This document shows, piece by piece, positions 8,935 through 18,135 of a DNA stretch of 64,000 bases. The notes under the pieces were generated by a model. It was not told the DNA's origin, did not search any database, and saw nothing but the letters and a program-made list of their open reading frames with translations. The translations under genes and the position numbers were made by a program. Source of the DNA: Fasciolopsis buskii. Its lineage: Eukaryota; Platyhelminthes; Trematoda; Plagiorchiida; Fasciolidae. The stretch lies in assembly GCA_008360955.1 (NCBI GenBank), contig LUCM01002882.1, positions 22,208 to 86,207 on the forward strand, read 5' to 3'. Numbering within the stretch: position 1 is the stretch's first letter; each line of letters starts with the position of its first letter.

Positions 8935-11062
8935 ATTGTTTACATGCATGTACGCGTATGGGGTGCATGAGTTTGCAACAAAAAACTGTTTAAGCTTATA
9001 CGTGACACCGGCGGGCGATGAACTTCGGTTAGTGAAGTCGTGTGCGATAGAAATGGAGAATTCATCCATGGTAAAGAACAAAGGCTGGGCCATTGGGCCG
9101 AGCACTTCCAGGGGCAGTTTAGCTGGCCGCACGCTGACGTATTTAGTCCGACATCTGGAGCTGCGAATCCTTGGGAGGTGTCCGTCGATCCCCCCAACGG
9201 AATCGGATGTGAAGTCGAATGTTTGACTTCTGAAGAGGGGAAAATCAGCCGATCCCAACGAAATTCCCCCAGTTCTTTTCAAACTGGGTGGAGAAACTGT
9301 CAAAAACTCTGACCTCCTTGCCGCGTGCTATTTCGGACGAGGAATGTTTTCTGTCATCGTGGGGTGAGTCAATGATTGTACCCATCTTCAAGAAAGGCAC
9401 ACGGAGTGACTGTAGCAATCATCGTGGCATTTGTTTAATTCCGATCGTTACTGAGGTTTTAGCTTCGACAATGCTACGCCGTTTGATATGGGTTCGCGAG
9501 AGTAAAATTGGCGAACAGGAGGCCGGATTTCGTTCATATATTCACTCCTCGGCAGTTATTGGAGACGCGCCACACACACTCACTGCCGCCCTACGATCGT
9601 AGTCTTTCTTGACTTGAAAGGCACGTTCGATTCAGTGGATCGGACAGCGCTATTCACTGCGAAGTTCGTGAACCTGTTTCGGACATTGTACTTGCATACC
9701 TGTGGTTGCATGAGAGCATACACTGATCTGTGAGGTTCATTCGAAACGACTAGCGGTAATCGACAAGGGTGTCCCGTTTCTCCATTCTTGGAAGGAGGTC
9801 TTCAAGATGTACGGATCGAACAGAAAAGTGAAGAGAAGTTGTGTGATCTAGATTACACAGATGATGTCTTGTGCCTGTTCGAATCCGCGGACCATGAACA
9901 ACGTGCACTAGGTAGACTCTCGAGGTTTGTAGCTCGGTTCGGCATGTGCCTTGCACCTTTGAAAATGCAAAATGCTGCTACAGGACTGGACAATAGTAGT
10001 ACCAAAGTTGATACTGGATGGAGAGGAACTAATAATTTTGGACCGTTTCACTTACCTTTGTGGCTGCGTGTCGAACGATTGCAGCTCGGGAATAAAGGTA
10101 AGCGAGCGTATGTCGAAGGCTCGAGCGCCTTACGCTGGACTGAAACACTTGTGACGTCAGCCTGATATTTCACTGAACTTGAAAGGTCGTGTGTACTGAG
10201 AATAATGAGAATACCTTATTTCAGCGTATAAAGGTTAGTAGACTACGCTGCTTGGGTCATGTGTTGCGTAAGGCGAACACTCGTTTACCATACCGTGTCC
10301 CATTTTGCGTTTCTCCCACGGGGTGGAAGAAGTTATGTGAAGGTCAGCAGATGGCGTGACAACGTGGGATGAGGAAACATACATCGAACTTAGGTAAAAC
10401 AGGTGTCTCGTGTCTTCGTTGCTGGGGTCTGAAAGACTCGTCAACTAGCTGGCTGGAGACACTGAAGGATATGGGATTGACCCGCGAACAATGACGATCG
10501 TGTTGTCATTTTCTATCGAATCAGAAGGATTGAAAACACGTGCGTTTGTACAGCTAGACTGTATTCTGTGTGTTGGTTCATGTAGCGTTCTTATCTCTTC
10601 CCGCCTGTGTAGGCCCACTCCCTGTTCGCCTTGGATACTCACTTTTCTTATAGAAACATGTAACTCTGGGGGAAAGGGCAGCGGTCAGTGAGGCTCGCCT
10701 TATTGTTTAACACTGAACGATGACGCTGATGAACCGCTACACGCGATAGCGGGCCAGAATTTGCAAGCCGTGTTACAGCCACCCTATGGTTGCTCGTTAG
10801 TGGTTCCATATTGCTGCTGGGCCCTGGTACCCAGTAATCGATTTGTATGATGAAGTACTTTTGCGTAGGAAATCAAACTACATCGATGGTCTAGCTGTTT
10901 AGTTGACACGAACAGTGAGTTATCAGGTTTCACGCGAAACCATCATTCAGTGTCAGTATCTGCTATGATCTTCGGCTCGCAATCGTTCATCCCGGATTCA
11001 TGTCGGAAGCTGTTCGCTGAAGAGTCCATGCACAATCCCGACTCTACAAATTAGATTCTGGT
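8935..11062 (+). mobile_element. RTE-like LINE, 5'-truncated pseudogene (reverse transcriptase and 3' UTR)
   Basis: In plus-strand frames the RTE order is clear. The linker reads DRNGEFIHGKEQRLGHWAEH (about 9043-9100). The finger has MIVPIFKKGTRSDCSNHRGI (about 9373-9430), then LASTMLRRL. VFLDLKGTFDSVDRTALF follows near 9603-9655. Then come GCPVSPFLEGG (about 9770) and the catalytic LDYTDDVLCLFE (about 9847-9880). Later blocks are ILDRFTYLCGCVSND, then a thumb/C-terminal part (RCLGHVLRKANTRLPYR-like) to about 10500, and a 3' UTR to 11062. Frameshifts near 9200, 9600, 9960-10150 and 10230 kill it. The Y-x-D-D box is intact as Y-T-D-D. Everything from 9659 on is duplicated in inverted form at 7220-8623. 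Confidence 0.85.
9659..11062 (+). repeat. Right arm of the 1,404-base inverted repeat
   Basis: This is the reverse complement of 7220-8623 with two mismatches seen. The outer end is tagattctggt at 11052-11062. It covers the RTE reverse transcriptase from mid palm through the 3' UTR. A perfect 13-base hairpin starts on its last base (11062-11088). Confidence 0.92.
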
Positions 11063-11088
11063 TCAACATTCCAATTTGGAATGTTGAA
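11062..11088. repeat. Perfect 13-base hairpin at the right palindrome breakpoint
   Basis: ttcaacattccaa (11062-11074), one T (11075), then ttggaatgttgaa (11076-11088) form an exact inverted repeat with a one-base loop. It starts on the last base of the right arm. No equivalent lies at the left outer boundary (7220). Confidence 0.85.
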
Positions 11089-11170
11089 AAGTTTTTCGGT
11101 TAAGTGTATGGGCTGCTGACATTATCCTGTTTTTCGGGAGTGTTCGTTTTGCGCATCCCCGTAGCACTTT

Positions 11171-11214
11171 CATACATATATATATGTATGTATATTTATA
11201 TATATATATATATA
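11171..11214. repeat. AT/TATG microsatellite in intron 2
   Basis: Alternating ta dinucleotides interrupted by gta units, about 75 bases before the predicted acceptor at 11289. Confidence 0.8.
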
Positions 11215-11289
11215 GGTTGTTAACGTTCCTTCATTCTAATCCATTTCGCACTTGGCAATCCCCTGAGTTTTCGCTCTCTCCCTTTTAAG

Positions 11290-11771
11290 TTGGTTCACGA
11301 CGTTCAAGATCACGTAGTATGAGCCCGTTGCAGCATCGTTCTAAGACTGTGGCGATTCGTTACAACGATCCGAACCCTCGCTCTCCGTCGAAGATGTCGC
11401 GGGTGCACACTGGCACATCTGATCATTCTCCCGTCATCATACGCGATCGGAACCGGTCGCCTAGTCATCGCGATCCAGACTCCACAGTTCTTGGTCGCTC
11501 TTGTGATTCCTCAAGATCAGAATCCCACCACCAAACCGGTCGATTTTCCCATGGTGTGAACCGCACTGAACGATCCACCTATCACGCTCCCCTTCGTTCC
11601 CCGCTGCGCAACAACAATAAGGCTCGCTTTAATCGAGATCGGGAGTTTTCAAATCGACACCGAAGGCCATTAGCTCCCCAGATGCATTCTCGAACCTCCC
11701 TGAACCTATCCCGTTTCCGTCCCCGTGTTCATTCGGGTTCTTCTGCACGTCCGGCTCCACGTAGATTCTGA
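11290..11771 (+). CDS. RS-rich protein gene, 3'-terminal exon with stop
   Basis: The acceptor is a strong pyrimidine tract, ctctctcccttttaag, ending at 11289. The exon starts with TT, which completes the phase-1 G of the previous exon as a Val codon. It reads GSRRSRSRSMSPLQHRSKTV and then about 140 more residues with RS, RSPSK, RNRSPSHR and RPRVHSGSSARP motifs, ending PAPRRF and a stop at 11769-11771. It is therefore a classical RS-type C-terminus, probably an SR-related protein of the splicing or nuclear-speckle kind (inference from composition). The three visible exons give about 505 residues in total. No RNA-recognition motif is visible here; one could lie in upstream exons. Confidence 0.75.
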
Positions 11772-12281
11772 ACTTCCATTACACGTGAACTTTGGAAAAT
11801 GCAAACGGTTGTTCGTGCCCCGATTCATTCCTTGCAACATTCCAATTTTTCGACACCCCCCTTTGCGTAATTGATTATTGCCGATCGTGTACTATTTTTC
11901 TACCTTTTCCAAGTGTATTATATGGGAATCGCTTTTCCAAACAAAAATCCAATACTCCGACCTGTTCCTCCATCTCGCGAGTGGCATTTTCCTTCTGTCT
12001 TCCCATCGTTGCAGTAAATACACATTCTCTCGCTTTGGATTACCTTCCAAAAAGACCGAGTTGTTTTTTTGTCCTGTTTTGTTTTAGTGTCTTCACTGGA
12101 TTCTATTGTGTTACAGTTACTACACTTAGACCTTCCTCATTATCCAACTGACCTGTTGTAATTCCCGCACGTACCAATCACGCGTGTGTTTATTAGAACA
12201 GAATCCTCTGGTCATTTTCAGCCCATTTTCTGACAAGCAGCTCAGGGTCATTTGTTACACCTGTTCTACCCGTGCGTTCAT

Positions 12282-12303
12282 TATATATATATATATATAT
12301 ATA
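12282..12303. repeat. AT dinucleotide microsatellite
   Basis: About eleven uninterrupted at units inside the predicted 3' UTR. Confidence 0.85.
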
Positions 12304-12536
12304 GATTGTATTTTGATTTTCTCCCGTCCCTTCTGATTATCATACCGGGAACTAGATGGTGACCAGCACTTATCCGAACTGGCTTTCGGACATCCTGTTA
12401 TGGAATATGCAAACGTTACCGGGAAATCTCGTGATCCAGTGCGCTGTACGTTGCCAATAACATGCCTCGCTTACACGGTCAGAACTGAAATGGTGGCACA
12501 CGGTCCACTCAGTGTATTTTCACATTCGTATTGAAA

Positions 12537-12542
12537 AATAAA
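12537..12542 (+). terminator. Candidate polyadenylation signal
   Basis: AATAAA downstream of the RS-rich gene stop codon. It is the first canonical hexamer I see on this strand after 11771. Confidence 0.4.
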
Positions 12543-13080
12543 ATGTCTAACGGAGCTTTGGCTGGCCCAACATGTAATGACTTCTATCCGGAGTCCAGCT
12601 ATCGCAAATCAAATGGCCTACCAGAATTCCAATAGTTTGCAAGATGTTCTCAGTAGTTTGCACTCATATCCAGTGTGGTCACTCAGTTCGGGTACACAAT
12701 GCATCCCGAAACGTATACGGCCGTAAATGCATGTCAAGAATTGCAGCTAAAAACGACTATGATAGTTTTATCGGTAGGACGGAGATATCGATTTTCGGAC
12801 CAGTTCAAGGATGAATTCACGCGGTTCATCCAAACACGGTCAACACAACTCCGCACTTTGGGCAAATTTTTGGTGCAATTTGCATGTCGTCATGTATAAC
12901 GTGCCCCAAAAACGACAGCTGATTCGGTTGTTTCAACCTCTCGGGATTCGTAAATCGAAGCCTGCTTTCCTTATGGTCATCAATAGATGAGGTAGCGTCC
13001 ACACTACAGAAGTTATACGAACACATAAACACTTCTCGCTAGCCGGAGTTTCCACGATATTCGAACGATATACAACCTGC

Positions 13081-13220
13081 CGTGGGAGCACTGTGCGGCT
13101 GTTTCATTCTTGTTTGGAACCATTAGCAGTGCATACCCACTGTGCCCGAACTGGGACGCGAACCCGAAACAAACCAATGTGGGTCGAACGCCTTAACCAT
13201 TACGCTACCCGGACTGATTC
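13081..13220 (-). mobile_element. tRNA-derived SINE, copy B
   Basis: The minus strand again shows the A-box-like tagcgtaatggttaaggcg (complement at 13189-13207). The B-box side is changed: the head reads tttcgggttcgcgtcccagt where copy A has a cccgggttcg core. The body continues with a gcactgctaatggttcc-like stretch and an aacaagaatgaaacagc-like stretch. It lacks the 3' tail and the extra modules seen in copies A and C. Confidence 0.7.
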
Positions 13221-15126
13221 ATGGTTCATCGGACCTCATCTGCTACTGAATCTTGCAGGCGTTATACCATGTAATGGTGATGTTCGATGAACCGTAGGGA
13301 ATCAACCTGGCGCTCGATTCACAAATGTTTATCCCAGATTTGCGCCTCGGGGCGAGGTGGATATACACTGCTGACGACTCGTAACAAGGATGCTAACAAT
13401 GCGTGGCCAGTCACTCAGAAAGTCAAACAAAAACTCAAACTTCCGAACGCTATTTGAAAAATAAGCAGGTAGATAGTAGACACCACGGCAATGTTATCAA
13501 AACTGACGGGGTGGTTATTGTGATTCTGTCCAAGCAAGAACACCGAACGGTAGCATATCTGATTTTTTCTTCCGAATTGTAGACGATACTCAAGTTATTA
13601 GCTGTTAAGGCGTCGGCTGTTCGGTTCGTTCTCGGTCATTCGACGCTCTCTCTTTGTTCTAAACAAAGATCGGTTTGCTCAATCAACTCTTTACGGTAAA
13701 AGAAAATACCTAGGCTATGTGATGAGTGGTATTTACTACACTTAACGGAATGGGAAGTATATCCTAATTGCTACCTGTTAGATGCACACGTGGTGCCTTG
13801 TAGGTTTGTGGGATTCGGATGACTGTCAAAACAGAGAAAACAATCTGCAATAACGGCGGCGTAGGGGGATTTTCTGTTTTTGCTATTATCATGTGCAGTT
13901 TTTGTTTACAGAAAGTCGCTACATGTTAAAACTGTTATTACAAACAAACAGTTTAACACTTGAATTTGGTTGATGAGCATGTGTTATTCGTGAAATGTTT
14001 TTGTCAACGCAGTTAGTGGACCGAATACTACTCAAAACGTGCACATGGTAAATTGTAAGCTGGTCACATGTTGACAGAATTATATTCGTGATAAAAATTG
14101 CGAGACAAGAGATCTGACGGTATTTGATTGGTACGTGAGTAGAAGTGTGAGAACTGATAGAGTTCAAATTTGCCTAATAAACCGATCGACATGATAGAAT
14201 GTGAGTAAAATTTCATAGGTACCACGTGACTATCGGTGCCATTAAGCGATTTTTGGGAGAAAATTGGATAGTAGTGTAAACCCAAAGTTCCCACTGTTAA
14301 TTGAATTTGTTATCAAAAGTGCTACCATTTTCTGTGTATAGTACCCAATAAACGTTATGTTACCACAACTGTTTAAAGTATGGTTTGACACAATTAAGAA
14401 GTGTAGATTAATTTCACTCGAGTTTTGAGCATGCGCATGGAATTTATCCTTACTTGAAATGTCTGAACAGCCTTTGCTGTGTTCTCATGGCTCAGCTGGT
14501 AGACCACACGCGTTACTGAGCCGTAGATGGCGTCCAACCACTGGATACGATACCTTGCCTGAGAAGGAAAACAACTGATGTATAGTCCTGCGATACGAAG
14601 TTTTGTCACAGGTCATGCGAATGATAATTCAGAGAAGTCATATGTCTTGAGATGCTTCTTCGTTTCAATTTAGCCGTAAGATTTAGCCACCTAGAGTATG
14701 CAAAGGGTCCGAATTTTATGAGTCATTAGGGTACGATTCTGATCAGTGTACCTTTAACTTACCCACCCAAGATAATTTATCTGACCGCGCTACGACCAGG
14801 TAGCTTTCACGTTTGTTAAATATAGCACCAGTATACGTCAGCGTACAAACTACCTACCTATTACTTTTGGTGTTGCAACCTTCCGAAAGCATTTAAGCCC
14901 ACAATCACGAATTGACATGACGAATGTTCAAAGACAACAGAGAGGTTGCTTCACCATGCTCGTGCGAAGGAAAGCGGCAGAGCAAACAGTGAAAATTCGA
15001 AAGACATTGTATTATTCCAAAAATAAACAGTGAAATGCATTGCATGAAAAGAAGGAAATGTAAAAATTAGAGTAAATGTCTTTGATACCAAATAGATCAT
15101 GTTGATCCACTTAAAGGGCATTTCCC
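13221..15126. other. Stretch without a supported gene
   Basis: AT-rich, with short overlapping open frames on the minus strand (13919-14609) that lack motifs and splice context. No repeat or RNA gene was recognised. Confidence 0.4.
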
Positions 15127-15796
15127 ATCACAATCAGTGAAGCCTTACAGTTAAAATATCCAAGTAGTGGAAATATTAATTGAACTCGCTGAAATCGGTT
15201 TCTCGCGATGCACACCACAAAGAAAAGAGCAAGTCTTGTACAAACTAAAGTGCTCTTGTCAAAATAGAACAAGAACGGAAACGTCCGTGAGACACAGATT
15301 GGGGAGCAACATCCAATTCAATAGTTGATTCAAAACGGCATTCCCCTATAATTCTCACCGCAGTGCTTCCTTGATCAGTGAATAATGGTTTAGGATTAGA
15401 GAAACGGCAAAACGGTGTGGCTGGGTTATTTCACGGTTGGTTTTCCTAACACAAATCTTTCCGGACTATGAGTAAAAGACAAAGAAAATTAACGCCACCG
15501 TTAAGTGAATCTGTTAATTGTAATCCTCAATCAGTTGGTCAATAAAAATGAACCAAAAGAAAATGATCGTATTAAAAAAGCAAATTGGTAAATTTCATTT
15601 TTGTTTTTGTGTACAACCTATTCCAAACCTATTTCTTACTAACGGTTCAGGCAGCTGCATAGCCACCGACCACGAAATCTTGTCTTCGGGAAGACACCGT
15701 TAAATTTTACTTAATCTGTTGTATTGTTCCAAATTTGTGGAATTCAGTGTTTTATAGAGAAAACATTGTCGAGGTGGAATGGTTACATTTCGGCAT
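15127..15796 (+). repeat. Left arm of a second, 670-base near-perfect inverted repeat
   Basis: It pairs with 17466-18135 at a constant coordinate sum of 33262. The one mismatch I found is 15503/17759. The outer end is atcacaatcagtgaagcctt, and pairing ends abruptly at 15127. At the inner end pairing fades rather than stopping: beyond 15796 about 9 of the next 14 positions still match. No RTE, CR1 or PLE sequence is visible in the arm. I see no target-site duplication outside it. Confidence 0.9.
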
Positions 15797-17465
15797 ACCC
15801 CAATACCACTGGTGATCACATCTAGTTTTATCCCACGATCTTTCTTTGCTAATTCCTAACATTTAGGTTTCATTGGTGCTAATTTAATGAAGGAGGACTT
15901 TTTAGATGACCGTGATGGAAAAATGATGTGAAAAATGGAGGAAACGGACCGCCGCACGACGACACAACGGGATTCACTTCTTCGATGTACTCTATGAAGC
16001 GGTGTATGTTACATAATTCTGTGCATGCGTAAGGGTATCACAACCTATCCATACTGAACAACGAAACTTGGGTTAAGTGTTCACATTCATTTTTGTCTAT
16101 GAGGCTTGTGCTGGATTGATCGAACGTCCAACCAAACAACGTGGTACCAAATAATTCTAAGTATCCAGGTATAATATCTTTCGAATTCGGCGTTGTATTT
16201 TGTAGAGGTGGTCGTTTGTGCACAATTATTTGGGACATTCACGAAAGAGATTGACAAGAACGTTCGAAGTATTGTATCTCTAAACAACTGTATGGTGCTG
16301 AAAAAAACAGATAATAAATCTACTTTTTCTGTCGTCTAACTGGGACCTCAATTGTTGGGATAAACCACGGTGGTGAGCTAACGACGGTTCAATGTCTGCT
16401 GCGTAGGTGGCCTGTTTTCTCTCGATTCAAAACATTCACTCGTACTTACGGCTGAAAAACGATTGGAAACCTTAGAACACGAGGAATTGGATCAGGTATG
16501 CGAGGATATGTTTTTACATGGCGTCAGAGAACAGAAATAAATCCACAAATTTAGCATATGGAGAGGTTATCTTACCTCCGGAACAAATAGAAGTGGGCGA
16601 TCTCATTCTACCTTCGAAGGGATAGAAATAATAAGAAATTAAACCCCTTCAATTTCTGCCAACTTGGTGGATTTGTATGCTGAACTAAGTGAATATCAGT
16701 TGACGCTTTTTCTATCTGGTATGGGTAAAGGCAACGGGAGAGCTTTGTTTACTCTGTCATTCATCGACAAGAACCTAAGAGCAGAACCTTTGGCGATGTT
16801 GAACAAATTGGAGAATTTTGTGTAAACCACTGAGGCGAATTGTTTAAGCAATCTTCATTTCGTCTCGTTGATGAACTCACGGATATTTCTACTGAGGACA
16901 AAAATGTGTTTGAGAAATTTAGCACTGTCCAGAATAACTTGAGGAACCACTAGGTGATAAACAGATAGGAGAAGACATGAGACCAGTCAGTGAAGTTGTG
17001 GTTAAAATCAAAAGTCAGAGACAATTAATCCGTGGACGTACTTCTCACTACCGGACCAGTAGAATCAACAACTTAGCAACAAAAAGAGTATTCCACTTTA
17101 CGGCCTCGGCTGGGGACAAAAAGAAATTTCGGAATTCCGAAGCTCTGTGGAATGTTAGCAAGTGCATCACACGGATTCAGAATACTATGTCTCCGTGGCC
17201 ACCAACCGCTAGCCAAAATTGAATAGCTATACCGTGTGAAAAATGCGAAAAGCCAAATCGACTGGGCTAGCTATAAGTTCATACCGACCAATTCGCCTGA
17301 CCGATTTGTGTTTCACCATAACAAGACTTCACCAGGGGAAGTTAAAAACCAAATAACAGGACGTACCAATCCGGCGATGACAAAGGACATCCACAACATA
17401 TGCCACCGTTGCACGTGGGTGGGAACGCGTATTTCATTTCCGAATATTCTAAGTCACATTGTGGC
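15797..17465 (+). mobile_element. Degenerate coding core between the 670-base inverted arms (unrecognised element)
   Basis: Protein-like stretches appear in several plus-strand frames. EKRLETLEHEELDQVCEDMF is near 16457 and NLAYGEVILPPEQIEVGDLI near 16550. LVDLYAELSEYQLTLFLSGM is near 16667 and ALFTLSFIDKNLRAEPLAML near 16742. LVDELTDISTEDKNVFEKF is near 16866. Stops and frameshifts separate them. An open frame at 17236-17562 runs from the core into the right arm. It holds a Cys/His pattern C-x2-C ... S-H-x3-C that could be a decayed zinc finger. I do not recognise the family. Flanked by long inverted repeats, it could be a DNA transposon or a terminal-repeat retroelement, or host sequence caught in a rearrangement. 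Confidence 0.5.
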
Positions 17466-18135
17466 ATGCCGAAATGTAACCATTCCACCTCGACAATGTT
17501 TTCTCTATAAAACACTGAATTCCACAAATTTGGAACAATACAACAGATTAAGTAAAATTTAACGGTGTCTTCCCGAAGACAAGATTTCGTGGTCGGTGGC
17601 TATGCAGCTGCCTGAACCGTTAGTAAGAAATAGGTTTGGAATAGGTTGTACACAAAAACAAAAATGAAATTTACCAATTTGCTTTTTTAATACGATCATT
17701 TTCTTTTGGTTCATTTTTATTGACCAACTGATTGAGGATTACAATTAACAGATTCACTCAACGGTGGCGTTAATTTTCTTTGTCTTTTACTCATAGTCCG
17801 GAAAGATTTGTGTTAGGAAAACCAACCGTGAAATAACCCAGCCACACCGTTTTGCCGTTTCTCTAATCCTAAACCATTATTCACTGATCAAGGAAGCACT
17901 GCGGTGAGAATTATAGGGGAATGCCGTTTTGAATCAACTATTGAATTGGATGTTGCTCCCCAATCTGTGTCTCACGGACGTTTCCGTTCTTGTTCTATTT
18001 TGACAAGAGCACTTTAGTTTGTACAAGACTTGCTCTTTTCTTTGTGGTGTGCATCGCGAGAAACCGATTTCAGCGAGTTCAATTAATATTTCCACTACTT
18101 GGATATTTTAACTGTAAGGCTTCACTGATTGTGAT
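17466..18135 (-). repeat. Right arm of the second, 670-base inverted repeat
   Basis: Reverse complement of 15127-15796. The outer end reads gattgtgat at 18127-18135 and is followed by unrelated sequence. Confidence 0.9.

Larger units (their letters stand above)
11772..12560 (+). other. Predicted 3' UTR of the RS-rich gene
   Basis: No further coding signal follows the stop. The region is T-rich and holds an AT microsatellite (12282-12303). An AATAAA polyadenylation signal lies at 12537-12542, which would make a 3' UTR of roughly 780 bases. The end site itself is not visible. Confidence 0.45.

Noticed and set aside
7220..11062. A DNA transposon with 1.4 kb terminal inverted repeats
   Set aside because: The arms are RTE reverse-transcriptase and 3' UTR sequence, and the spacer is the upstream part of the same LINE. 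No transposase or target-site duplication is visible.
15127..18135. Target-site duplication for the second inverted-repeat structure
   Set aside because: The flanks (ggcatttccc on the left, aataattccg on the right) do not match convincingly.
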